From Rickettsiella grylli (GTDB lineage Bacteria > Pseudomonadota > Gammaproteobacteria > Diplorickettsiales > Diplorickettsiaceae): a DNA stretch of 64,000 bases. The notes under the pieces are model-generated. The model ran no database searches and was not told the origin of the DNA. It was given only the letters and a program-made list of their open reading frames with translations. A program made the position numbers and the translations under genes. The stretch covers positions 523,001 through 587,000 of the forward strand of contig NZ_AAQJ02000001.1 of assembly GCF_000168295.1 (NCBI RefSeq), in the 5' to 3' direction. The first letter of the stretch is position 1. Each line of letters begins with the position of its first letter. Shown in pieces: positions 47,505 through 56,600 of the stretch.

Positions 47505-47580
47505 TGGTGGCCGAAGGTGGAATCGAACCACCGACACAAAGATTTTCAGTCTTCTGCTCTACCGACTGAGCTATTCGGCC
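47505..47580 (-). tRNA. tRNA-Phe (GAA)
   Basis: A 76-nt cloverleaf. The acceptor stem GGCCGAA pairs with TTCGGCC. D-arm AGCTCAGTCGGTAGAGC, the anticodon loop with GAA in CTGAAAATC, T-arm GGTTCGATTCC, discriminator A and an encoded CCA complete it. It resembles E. coli tRNA-Phe closely. Its 3' end faces the integrase, consistent with use as an attachment site; the gene itself is intact. Confidence 0.97.
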
Positions 47581-47909
47581 TGTTGCGTTTTTGTGTAGAT
47601 TATATTTTTTCAATTAAACATATTGAACAACATAGGTTCCGTGTAAAATTTTATGCTAATCGTCTTTTTTAAACGGGAACCGGTTGCGTATTAAAGCGTT
47701 TAGTTAAAGTTGAGTCAAGTGAATCCTAAATTTTGATTGACTCAATGGGGACATCATTTAATTTCCCATAAAAAATAGTCCTTAAAGCCTAAACAAGGAA
47801 GCGTTTATTGCAATGATTATCTTAAGTTCTTAACTTTAAATTTGAAGTCAGTTGCTGTATGATTCTCGCCATAATTGATAGAATATTAACCAAAGCGAGG
47901 TCATGGTTT
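47581..47909. other. Intergenic region between tRNA-Phe and icmT
   Basis: No gene seen apart from the tRNA promoter. An inverted repeat TTGAGTCAA (47710-47718) and TTGACTCAA (47737-47745), 18 bases apart, could be a hairpin or an operator upstream of icmT. No T-run follows it. Confidence 0.4.
47599..47627 (-). promoter_or_regulatory. Probable tRNA-Phe promoter
   Basis: A perfect -10 TATAAT (47604-47599) lies 18 bases upstream of the tRNA 5' end. A weak -35 TTCAAT (47627-47622) is spaced by 17 bases. Confidence 0.5.
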
Positions 47910-48170
47910 ATGTCACGGGTTCCTACTGCGGCACATTGGCGTGATTCAGCACGTATACCACGATTTTTTTTGATCGATGCGCGGGCAGCTTTTCCATTGC
48001 TTTTATTTTTATTGCATATTCGCGTTTGGAGCTTTTTATTGGCGATAGCAGCGATGGCATTTTTTGGCCTATTGGAGCATTATGGTTTTTCAGTTACGGT
48101 ATTTTTGCGTTGGTTACGCACAGTATTGGCAGGACCACGTAAAATGGCTATCCCCTGGTGGAAGGAGTAG
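47910..48170 (+). CDS. icmT: Dot/Icm type IVB secretion protein IcmT
   Basis: An 86-aa membrane protein from the ATG at 47910, exactly the length I know for Legionella IcmT; the frame also opens at 47859. Diagnostic: AAHWRDSARIPRFFLIDARAAFPLLLFLLHIRVW, then FGLLEHYGFSVTVFLRWLR and a GPRK-x-AIPWW tail. Two hydrophobic segments are present. IcmT is needed for effector export or egress in L. pneumophila. It forms an operon with icmS 12 bases downstream. Confidence 0.93.
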   Translation: MSRVPTAAHWRDSARIPRFFLIDARAAFPLLLFLLHIRVWSFLLAIAAMAFFGLLEHYGFSVTVFLRWLRTVLAGPRKMAIPWWKE

Positions 48171-48182
48171 TAGTGTAAACCG

Positions 48183-48518
48183 ATGGAGTTAAAAAAAGCA
48201 TTGCATTCCATTGCGAATGCGTTAAATGCCAATTTTACATTAAAAGGTCGATCAGTCACCTATGATGAAGTTTTTTCTGATATAGGCTTATTACCTGCGA
48301 TCGCGCGCCGTGCCGATCAATTATGCTCGCTTTGTTTGGGGTATGGGATTGGTGTGAGCTTTGACGAGGTGGAACATGCTTTACTCGGTGTAAAAGCCAA
48401 TTTTGATGAAGTCACCCCTAATATTTTACGCTATCTTTGTATTACGGATGTACTCTGTGAGTTGATGCAGAATGGAGGCGCGTTACAAACCCCACTTGAT
48501 GAACTGATGTACGATTAG
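48183..48518 (+). CDS. icmS: Dot/Icm adaptor IcmS
   Basis: A 111-aa small acidic cytoplasmic chaperone that pairs with IcmW and feeds effectors to the DotL coupling complex. Strongly conserved blocks match Legionella IcmS: VTYDEVFSDIGLLPAIARRA, DQLCSLCLGYGIG, NFDEVTPNILRYLCITDVL and the C-terminal TPLDELMYD. It follows icmT as in Legionella and Coxiella, but the next gene is putA rather than icmR/icmQ. Confidence 0.95.
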   Translation: MELKKALHSIANALNANFTLKGRSVTYDEVFSDIGLLPAIARRADQLCSLCLGYGIGVSFDEVEHALLGVKANFDEVTPNILRYLCITDVLCELMQNGGALQTPLDELMYD

Positions 48519-48622
48519 TCATTAATAGTTCATAATTAAAGGCAATCTAGACAATTATTCACTTTAAACGATCAGCACTAAAATAATAATATAAAAAACT
48601 TTCCTAAATTATAGAGGCTCAA

Positions 48623-51600
48623 ATGTCGATTCCCTTAATATCAGTTAAGAAAAATCCATTTAGACACGCGATTGAAAACGCTTATTATGCGGATGAAACA
48701 ACGTGTGTTAAACAATTAATGCAAGAGGCCTTTTTACCCGCTCAAACGCTAGAAAAAATTGAACAATGTGCCACTCAACTCATTGAAAAAATTCGTGCTG
48801 AGCGCTTATCAAAAGGGGGATTAGACGCCTTTTTATATGAATATGATCTATCGAGTGAAGAAGGAATTGCATTGATGTGTCTTGCGGAAGCGTTGCTTCG
48901 CATCCCTGATGCGAAAACGGTCGATGCCTTATTAGAAGATAAAATTACGCATGCAGATTGGGCTTCACATTTAGGTCAAAGTCCGTCTTTGTTTGTTAAT
49001 GCGAGCACATGGGGGCTTGTTTTAACGGGGAAATTATTTCAGTCTGAAAAATCAGAAGGTTTGGGCCAGGTATTAGGCCGCTTTATTCGTCGAACGAGTG
49101 CACCCGTTATTCGGAAAGCGATTAAACAAGCGATGCAACAGTTGGGTCGGCAGTTTGTCATGGGCGAAACGATTGACGAGGCCTTGAAACGTGCTAAAAC
49201 CTATGAGGCCAAGGGCTATTGCTTTTCTTACGATATGCTGGGTGAGGCCGCACGAACTGAAAAAGATGCGGAACGTTATTTTAAAGCATATCAAACAGCC
49301 ATTGCAGTGATCGGAAAAAATGCGCCTACTCAATCGCTGTATCAGGCACCGGGTATTTCCGTTAAATTATCAGCGCTGCACCCTCGCTATGAATTTGCTA
49401 AAAAAGAGGAAGTGGTACCTTTTTTAACGAAGCGATTAAAACAATTAACGTTAGCTGCAAAAGACAATAACATGACGTTGACTGTCGATGCCGAAGAAGC
49501 CGATCGTTTAGATATGTCGCTTGATATTATTGAAGCGGTGTTTTGTGATCAGGATTTAGCGCATTGGGAAGGATTGGGTTTGGCCGTACAGGCCTATCAA
49601 AAACGCGCGCCTTACGTTATCGATTGGCTGATTGATTTAGCGAAAAAACAACATAAACGGTGGATGGTTCGTTTAATTAAAGGGGCTTATTGGGATACGG
49701 AAATCAAGAATGCGCAAATAAAAGGCGTGCTGACTTATCCCGTTTTTACACGTAAAGCAGCAACGGATGTTTGCTTTGTCGCGTGTGCGAAAAAATTGTT
49801 GGCACACACTGCAGAAGTCTATCCTCAGTTTGCAACCCATAATGCCTATACCTTTGCGACGTTACTCGAATTGGCTGGAAAAAATCGAGATTTTGAAATG
49901 CAATGTTTACATGGTATGGGTTATACCTTGTATGATTCGATTGTTGGATCGCAACAATTTAATATTCCGTGTCGTGTTTATGCGCCGGTAGGGGAACACG
50001 AGGACTTATTGGCTTATTTGGTGAGACGTTTATTAGAAAATGGCGCAAATACGTCATTTGTAAATCGTATTGTGGATGAAAGCATTCCTATTGAAACGAT
50101 GTTAGAAGATCCGGTGCGGAAATTAGCGTCCTTAAATGAAATTCCGCATCCTAAAATCCCTTTACCTCCGGCTATTTATGCGCCGGATCGCAAAAATTCT
50201 CGAGGTATTGATTTTTCAGATAGTGAAACGTGGGAGCCGCTGGCTCATCAAATAGAAATAGCCTTTAAAAAATCGTATCGTGCGGGGCCTATCCTTAAAG
50301 GCGGATTAGTTGAAGGCGAAAAAAGGCAGGCTGTTCGTAATCCGTCCAATCCAGAGGAAATTGTCGGGCATGTAAGCTTGGCGAGTGAGAAACAATTGGA
50401 TCAGGCGTTAAGCAATGCTTATGCGATGAATTTTACCTGGACAAACACACCGTTAGAAACGCGCGCCGCGTCTTTAGAGCGCGCTGCTGACCGTTTCGAA
50501 CAACGCTTTGGTGAATTTATGGCGTTAGTCATCAAGGAAGGTGGAAAAACACTGCCTGATGCCGTCGCTGAAGTCAGAGAAGCAATTGATTTTTGTCGTT
50601 ATTATGCACTGCGTGCACGGAAAGATTTAATACCGCAGCATTTACCTGGACCGACGGGTGAAGAAAATTGGCTTCGTTTTCCGGGGCGCGGTGTGATTGC
50701 TTGTATCAGCCCTTGGAATTTTCCGTTAGCTATTTTTATCGGTCAAGTCACCGCCGCTTTAGTCGCAGGTAATACCGTTATTGCAAAACCTGCAAGTCAA
50801 ACCCCATGCGTTGCGACAGAGGCTGTGAAATTATTACATGAAGTCGGTATTCCAGTGGATGCATTACAGCTTTTACCGGCCCGTGGTTCAGTCATTGGAC
50901 CTAAAATAACGGATGATCCACGTATTAAAGGCATAATATTTACCGGATCGACTGAAACAGCCCGTGAAATTAATCAACGTTTAGCGCATCGTGAAGGAGG
51001 AATTTTGCCTTTCATTGCTGAAACGGGTGGGCAGAATGCGATGATCGTCGATACGTCTGCATTAAAGGAACAAGTGGTTGTTGATGTGTTAATTTCAGCG
51101 TTTGGTAGCGCAGGTCAACGCTGTTCTGCATTGCGTGTCCTGTACCTTCAAGAAGAAATGGCAGAATCGTTTATTGAAATGTTAATAGGTGCAATGGCGA
51201 CACTTAAAGTGGGCGATCCCAGTCTGTTGTTTACGGATGTTGGTCCTGTGATTGATAGTGCAGCCAAAAAAACCTTACAGGAACATTTTGATAGGATGTG
51301 CAAAGAAGCGAAGTTGCTTTATCAATGCACGATACCACGTGAACTCGATCAAACCCATTTTTTTGCACCGTGCCTATTTGAATTAAAACGTTTGGATAGT
51401 TTAACACGTGAAGTTTTTGGTCCTATTTTACACGTCATTCGCTACTCGATGAACGATCGCGAAAAAGTAATTAATGAAATTAATAATACTGGGTATGGTT
51501 TAACGCTAGGTATACAAAGTCGAATTCAGCACACTGTGGAGAGCATTTCACGCAGCGTTCATGCCGGAAATCAATACGTTAACCGTTCCATGGTAGGTGC

Positions 51601-51760
51601 TGTGGTGGGTGTTCAACCCTTTGGCGGTGAGGGTCTTTCTGGAACAGGGCCTAAAGCCGGTGGTCCCCATTATTTACCCCGCCTTTGTTTAGAACGTTCT
51701 TTATCGATCAATACAACAGCGGCTGGAGGTAATGCTTCATTGCTTTGCCTGGAGGACTAA
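48623..51760 (+). CDS. putA: Bifunctional proline dehydrogenase / glutamate-semialdehyde dehydrogenase
   Basis: A 1045-aa enzyme oxidising proline to glutamate. The N-terminal proline dehydrogenase barrel (about 90-480) has KLSALHPRYEF, VDAEEADRLD, VRLIKGAYWDTEIK and QCLHGMGYTLYD. The C-terminal aldehyde dehydrogenase (about 540-1030) has ISPWNFPLAIFIGQ, FTGSTETAREI, ETGGQNAMIVD and the catalytic Cys in GSAGQRCSALRVL. No N-terminal ribbon-helix-helix repressor domain is present, so it is a non-regulatory PutA. Its stop overlaps the next start (TAATG). Confidence 0.95.
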   Translation: MSIPLISVKKNPFRHAIENAYYADETTCVKQLMQEAFLPAQTLEKIEQCATQLIEKIRAERLSKGGLDAFLYEYDLSSEEGIALMCLAEALLRIPDAKTVDALLEDKITHADWASHLGQSPSLFVNASTWGLVLTGKLFQSEKSEGLGQVLGRFIRRTSAPVIRKAIKQAMQQLGRQFVMGETIDEALKRAKTYEAKGYCFSYDMLGEAARTEKDAERYFKAYQTAIAVIGKNAPTQSLYQAPGISVKLSALHPRYEFAKKEEVVPFLTKRLKQLTLAAKDNNMTLTVDAEEADRLDMSLDIIEAVFCDQDLAHWEGLGLAVQAYQKRAPYVIDWLIDLAKKQHKRWMVRLIKGAYWDTEIKNAQIKGVLTYPVFTRKAATDVCFVACAKKLLAHTAEVYPQFATHNAYTFATLLELAGKNRDFEMQCLHGMGYTLYDSIVGSQQFNIPCRVYAPVGEHEDLLAYLVRRLLENGANTSFVNRIVDESIPIETMLEDPVRKLASLNEIPHPKIPLPPAIYAPDRKNSRGIDFSDSETWEPLAHQIEIAFKKSYRAGPILKGGLVEGEKRQAVRNPSNPEEIVGHVSLASEKQLDQALSNAYAMNFTWTNTPLETRAASLERAADRFEQRFGEFMALVIKEGGKTLPDAVAEVREAIDFCRYYALRARKDLIPQHLPGPTGEENWLRFPGRGVIACISPWNFPLAIFIGQVTAALVAGNTVIAKPASQTPCVATEAVKLLHEVGIPVDALQLLPARGSVIGPKITDDPRIKGIIFTGSTETAREINQRLAHREGGILPFIAETGGQNAMIVDTSALKEQVVVDVLISAFGSAGQRCSALRVLYLQEEMAESFIEMLIGAMATLKVGDPSLLFTDVGPVIDSAAKKTLQEHFDRMCKEAKLLYQCTIPRELDQTHFFAPCLFELKRLDSLTREVFGPILHVIRYSMNDREKVINEINNTGYGLTLGIQSRIQHTVESISRSVHAGNQYVNRSMVGAVVGVQPFGGEGLSGTGPKAGGPHYLPRLCLERSLSINTTAAGGNASLLCLED

Positions 51761-52932
51761 TGGATCATAGTTTTGTTTTTTCTATTTTTGTTATTTTTAC
51801 GGGCGCGGCGGTTTTAGCAACCATCGCACTTTATACGCATCAGTCATTATTAGTAGCCTATATTTTATTAGGTTTAATATTAGGTCCCAGTTGTTTGAAA
51901 TTAGTGCCGAACTTAAGTTTGGCACGGGGTATCGGTGATGTAGGCATCATCTTTTTGTTATTTTTAGTCGGTCTCGATTTAACCCCTCAAGAATTTTATC
52001 GAAGTTTACGTAAAACAGCGATCGTGACGTTAGTATTTAGTGCGTTATTTACAACCATTGGATTTGCTGTCGGCTACTTATTTAGTTTTACGCTCTTAGA
52101 AAGTCTGTTAATCGGTGCAAGTTTAATTTTTTCAAGTACGATTATCGGTCTCAAACTATTACCTACATTAGCGTTACATCATAAACCTATTGGTGAAACA
52201 ATGATTAGTGTGTTATTACTACAGGATTTGTTGGCCATTGGTATGCTCTTGTTTGTGCATGGTGCAAACATGACCGGTTCGAAAATAGCCGATTTGGGCT
52301 TAACGTTAATTACGTTCCCTTCATTGCTCGCATTTGCTTTTGTCGTGCAACGTTATTTTATCAGCAAATTGTTTATTCGTTTTGATAGGGTGCAAGAATA
52401 TCTTTTTTTAGTGGCACTGGGGTGGTGTTTAGGATTAGCTGAATTGTCGCGTGCCTTAGGTCTATCTGCAGAAATAGGCGCTTTTTTGGCCGGCGTGTCG
52501 ATAGCCGAAGGACCAATTGCCGTTTTCATTGCGGATAATTTAAAACCATTACGTGATTTTTGTTTAATTATGTTTTTCTTTGCCATTGGTGCGAGCTTTG
52601 ATTTACGTTATTTACCCGAGGTGTTTATACCGGCGCTCTTATTAGCCGGATTGGTGTTGTTAATTAAACCGTGGTTGTTCCAAGTTTTATTACAAATGTC
52701 AGGTGAAAAGAAGTATATCGCGCGTGAAGTGGGTGTTCGTTTAGGACAAGCGAGTGAGTTTTCTTTATTGATCGCTTATTTAGCAGCTGAAACAACACCT
52801 GCTTTAATTGGTGGAAAAGCGAACTATTTAATCCAAGCGGTCACTATTTTAACCTTCGTGGGCTCATCTTATTGGGTTGTTTTACGTTATCCTACACCGT
52901 TAGCCTTGAATGAGAAGATGCGAGTAGACTAA
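51760..52932 (+). CDS. Cation:proton antiporter, CPA2 (KefB-like membrane domain)
   Basis: A 390-aa protein with about 12 membrane helices. The ATG at 51760 shares its A with the putA stop and has a GGAGG ribosome site. Family traits: LLVAYILLGLILGPS, DVGIIFLLFLVGLDLTPQEF, IFSSTIIGLKLLP, GAFLAGVSIAEG, FFFAIGASFDL and GQASEFSLLIAYLA. It has only the transport domain; the TrkA-N regulatory part of KefB/KefC is absent. It probably exchanges Na+ or K+ for protons. Confidence 0.85.
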   Translation: MDHSFVFSIFVIFTGAAVLATIALYTHQSLLVAYILLGLILGPSCLKLVPNLSLARGIGDVGIIFLLFLVGLDLTPQEFYRSLRKTAIVTLVFSALFTTIGFAVGYLFSFTLLESLLIGASLIFSSTIIGLKLLPTLALHHKPIGETMISVLLLQDLLAIGMLLFVHGANMTGSKIADLGLTLITFPSLLAFAFVVQRYFISKLFIRFDRVQEYLFLVALGWCLGLAELSRALGLSAEIGAFLAGVSIAEGPIAVFIADNLKPLRDFCLIMFFFAIGASFDLRYLPEVFIPALLLAGLVLLIKPWLFQVLLQMSGEKKYIAREVGVRLGQASEFSLLIAYLAAETTPALIGGKANYLIQAVTILTFVGSSYWVVLRYPTPLALNEKMRVD

Positions 52933-53064
52933 ACTATGTTTTTTAAAAAGCGTCATTATAAATTTTTGGAGCGCTTGGAAAAGTCAACATCGATAAAAAT
53001 TTAAGTGATCCTATTAAACCGAATAATAATTTTTAAACAGAAGGTTGGATGCCGGAGGAAGATT

Positions 53065-53808
53065 ATGACATTTATTACCTTGTTACTATGCCTTGGATTG
53101 GAACGTTTTCTACATCGAGGCAATTTTTTAGCCCGTTTTAATTGGTTTGAACAGTATGCCAGCAAGATTGATGATCTCACTAAAAATTACGCGTGGACGC
53201 AACATTATTTTATACCGTTGTTATTGGTCGTATTACCCATCGTTGTTCCAATAGCGGTCATTTATAGTTTAAGTGCCGCATTTATCCAAGGGTTATTAGC
53301 CTTTTTAATAGGCGCAGCGGTACTTTTTTATTGTTTAGGACCTATCAATCTTTTTGATAGCAAAGAAATCCATCAGCGCATCTTTTGGCAAGCGAATGAA
53401 TCACTTTTTGCAGTGATATTTTGGATGGCGTTGTTGGGTCCGATTGCGGCATTGATTTATCGTCTTGTTGAACGTTCTGCACATATCCACGCCAGTTATC
53501 CTGCGTTAGGGAAATCCGCTCAACAGGTTCGCGCTTTATTGGATTGGTTACCTATTCGTGTATTTTCAATGTTGTTTGCTTTGGCGGGTGATTTTGTAAA
53601 AACAAGTCAATATTGTTTAGATTATTTGTTTAGAGAGGTTTCTTTTAATCGGGAATTGATTGAAAAAAGTGGACGTATTGCATTGGGCCTTACCGAAACG
53701 GCAGAGCTTACCAATGAAAATTATAGTACGGCATTAAAGCTGATTGATCGTAGTTTAATCTTATTTTTAATAATTGTGTTCGCGGTTACACTAGGCGTGC
53801 TGTTATAG
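53065..53808 (+). CDS. ampE: AmpE-like inner-membrane protein
   Basis: A 247-aa protein from the ATG at 53065 (GGAGGAAG ribosome site). The start MTFITLLLCLGLERFLHRG and the later block NESLFAVIFWMALLGPIAALIYRL, LDWLPIRVFSMLFALAGDF follow AmpE, a member of the CobD/CbiB-like membrane fold linked to beta-lactamase induction signalling in enterobacteria. Four membrane segments are visible. No ampD is adjacent; aceE follows, in the same order as in E. coli (ampDE upstream of pdhR-aceEF). Confidence 0.75.
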   Translation: MTFITLLLCLGLERFLHRGNFLARFNWFEQYASKIDDLTKNYAWTQHYFIPLLLVVLPIVVPIAVIYSLSAAFIQGLLAFLIGAAVLFYCLGPINLFDSKEIHQRIFWQANESLFAVIFWMALLGPIAALIYRLVERSAHIHASYPALGKSAQQVRALLDWLPIRVFSMLFALAGDFVKTSQYCLDYLFREVSFNRELIEKSGRIALGLTETAELTNENYSTALKLIDRSLILFLIIVFAVTLGVLL

Positions 53809-53865
53809 TGAATGAGGTCCGTTTTTTATAAGAATAAATAATGTAATTTTTCCAAGGTAAATCCT

Positions 53866-56532
53866 ATGACACAGCAAACGCCTTATAGAGATAAGGATCC
53901 CATTGAGACCCAAGAATGGATAGCTGCGCTTTTATCGGTTTTAAAGTGTGAAGGTGCGGATAGAGCGCAATTTCTTATCCAACAATTGGTTAATAAGGCC
54001 CGTCAGCGGGGTTGCGAATTGACCATTGGAATGAACACTCCTTATGTCAATACGATTCCCCCTGAACGGGAACCTGTTTTTCCTGGAAATGAAAAATTAG
54101 AACGACGGATTGCCGCGTTAATTCGGTGGAACGCAGTCATGATGGTGTTACAAGCCGGTAAAGTTTCTTCTGAGTTAGGAGGGCACATCGCCACCTATGC
54201 ATCAGCGGCGACGTTGTATGAAGTGGGTTTTAACCATTTTTTTCATGCGGAGAATGCCCATCATGGCGGTGATTTAGTCTATATTCAAGGGCATTCTTCG
54301 CCCGGTATTTATGCACGTGCCTTTTTAGAAGGACGTCTTTCTAAAAAACAATTAACCTATTTTCGACAAGAAATAGGAGGGCAAGGATTATCTTCTTATC
54401 CACATCCCTGGCTTATGCCTGAATTTTGGCAATTTCCTACCGTTTCGATGGGCTTGGGTCCGATGCAAGCGATTTATCAAGCGCGTTTTTTGAAGTATCT
54501 GCAAAATCGTGGCCTGTTAGATACACAAAATAGAAAAGTGTGGATGTTTTGCGGTGATGGTGAAATGGATGAACCTGAATCACTCGGTGCGCTTTGTATT
54601 GCTGCGCGGGAGAAATTGGATAATCTTATTTTTGTGATTAATTGTAATTTGCAACGATTAGATGGGCCTGTACGCGGTAACGGCAAAATAGTTCAAGAGT
54701 TAGAAGGTGTATTTCGGGGTTCGGGGTGGAATGTGATTAAAGTGCTTTGGGGGAGCGCTTGGGATCCGTTATTCAAAAAAGATAAACAGGGTTTACTCTC
54801 TCAATTAATGATGGAAACCTTAGATGGCGAATATCAAAACTATCGTGCTAAAGATGGTGCTTACATCCGCGAACATTTTTTTGCAAAATATCCTGAATTA
54901 AAAACGCTGGTTGCTGAGATGAGTGATGAGGAACTTTGGCTTTTAAAGCGAGGTGGACACGATATTAAAAAAGTCTATGCAGCGTATAAATCGGCGGTTC
55001 AGCATAAAGATCAACCGACCGTTATCTTGGCGAAGACCATTAAAGGCTATGGTATGGGTACGGCGGGTGAAGGTCAAAATATTACGCATCAACAAAAGAA
55101 GATGACGTATGATCAATTACGTGCATTTCGTGATCGTTTTCAGCTCTCGTTGAGTGATAGGGATATTGAAAATTTAAGTTTTTACTGTCCCGATGAAAAA
55201 AGTCCAGAAATCAGCTATTTAAAAGAGCAGCGTAAAAAATTGGGTGGTTATTTACCCGCGCGGCGTACACAGGCTGAAGAATCGTTAAATATTCCACCAT
55301 TAAATGATTTCAAGAAAATTTTGGACGGATCGAATGGACGAGAAATTTCAACAACGATGGTCTTTGTTGAACTATTACGTCATCTCTTAAAAGAAAAAAC
55401 CTTAGGACCTCGAATCGTACCCATTGTGCCAGATGAATCACGAACCTTTGGTATGGAAGGTTTATTTCGACAGATTGGCATTTATTCTCCTGTAGGCCAG
55501 CTTTATGATCCGGTTGATGCAGGTCAATTAATGTATTATCGAGAAGATAAAAAAGGACAATTACTGGAAGAAGGGATAAATGAAGGCGGTGCGTTTTGTT
55601 CGTGGATGGCCGCTGCGACGTCCTATAGTACGAATAACTTAATGATGGTGCCTTTTTATATTTATTATTCCATGTTTGGTTATCAGCGTGTCGGTGATTT
55701 TGTCTGGGCCGCGGGCGATATGCAAGCACGGGGATTTATTTTAGGGGCGACGGCGGGAAGAACGACGCTAGTCGGTGAGGGATTGCAACATCAAGATGGC
55801 CATAATTTGTTGTTTTTTTCGGTTGTTCCCAATTGTGTGGCCTATGATCCTTGTTTTGGCTATGAATTAGCGGTCATCATCCAAGATGGTTTGCATCGTA
55901 TGATGAACAACCAAGAAAATGTATTTTATTATTTGACAGTAATGAATGAAAATTATGTGCATCCACCCTTTAACGAGAAGCATAAAAAAGGAATCATCAA
56001 AGGAATGTATTTATTGTCAGAAACGAAACCCAGCAAGCGACATGTCCAATTATTAGGTTCGGGTACTCTTTTAAATGAAGTGATTGCCGCCAAAGAATTA
56101 TTAAAAACTGATTTTGATGTAACGGCAGATGTGTGGAGTGTGACGAGTTTTTCTGAATTGCGTAAAGAAGCATTACATGCAGAACGTTATAATATGTTAC
56201 ACCCGAATGAACCCGAAAAGAAAAGTTATGTTGCACACTGTTTACAGGACCGAATAGGACCTGTGATTGCAGCAAGCGATTATATACGCTTAAATGCTGA
56301 TCAAATTCGTGAATTTATTAAAGCGCCCTATCGTGTGTTAGGAACAGACGGTTATGGGCGAAGTGATACGCGTGAACAATTACGTCAATTTTTTGAAGTC
56401 AATCGTTACTATATTGTTATTGCGTGTTTATACAGTTTATTGACAGAAAATTTAGTGACTAAAATCGAAATTGAACACGCCTTTAAGAAATATCATATTG
56501 ATTCTACAAAGCCCAATCCTTTTACGGTTTAA
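53866..56532 (+). CDS. aceE: Pyruvate dehydrogenase E1 component (homodimeric)
   Basis: An 888-aa enzyme that decarboxylates pyruvate with thiamine diphosphate. Motifs: GGHIATYASAATLYEVGFNHFF, the ThDP motif GDGEMDEPESLGAL to NCNLQRLDGPVRGN, KTIKGYGMG, DESRTFGMEGLFRQIGIYS and VGEGLQHQDGHN. The size equals E. coli AceE. It starts the aceE-aceF-lpdA operon, with an AAGG ribosome site. Confidence 0.97.
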   Translation: MTQQTPYRDKDPIETQEWIAALLSVLKCEGADRAQFLIQQLVNKARQRGCELTIGMNTPYVNTIPPEREPVFPGNEKLERRIAALIRWNAVMMVLQAGKVSSELGGHIATYASAATLYEVGFNHFFHAENAHHGGDLVYIQGHSSPGIYARAFLEGRLSKKQLTYFRQEIGGQGLSSYPHPWLMPEFWQFPTVSMGLGPMQAIYQARFLKYLQNRGLLDTQNRKVWMFCGDGEMDEPESLGALCIAAREKLDNLIFVINCNLQRLDGPVRGNGKIVQELEGVFRGSGWNVIKVLWGSAWDPLFKKDKQGLLSQLMMETLDGEYQNYRAKDGAYIREHFFAKYPELKTLVAEMSDEELWLLKRGGHDIKKVYAAYKSAVQHKDQPTVILAKTIKGYGMGTAGEGQNITHQQKKMTYDQLRAFRDRFQLSLSDRDIENLSFYCPDEKSPEISYLKEQRKKLGGYLPARRTQAEESLNIPPLNDFKKILDGSNGREISTTMVFVELLRHLLKEKTLGPRIVPIVPDESRTFGMEGLFRQIGIYSPVGQLYDPVDAGQLMYYREDKKGQLLEEGINEGGAFCSWMAAATSYSTNNLMMVPFYIYYSMFGYQRVGDFVWAAGDMQARGFILGATAGRTTLVGEGLQHQDGHNLLFFSVVPNCVAYDPCFGYELAVIIQDGLHRMMNNQENVFYYLTVMNENYVHPPFNEKHKKGIIKGMYLLSETKPSKRHVQLLGSGTLLNEVIAAKELLKTDFDVTADVWSVTSFSELRKEALHAERYNMLHPNEPEKKSYVAHCLQDRIGPVIAASDYIRLNADQIREFIKAPYRVLGTDGYGRSDTREQLRQFFEVNRYYIVIACLYSLLTENLVTKIEIEHAFKKYHIDSTKPNPFTV

Positions 56533-56600
56533 CAGTGAGTTTTTCCTATGAACCGATTTGACTAAAAATTTAAATGCGAAAATTCTCGAGGAGAAAACGT

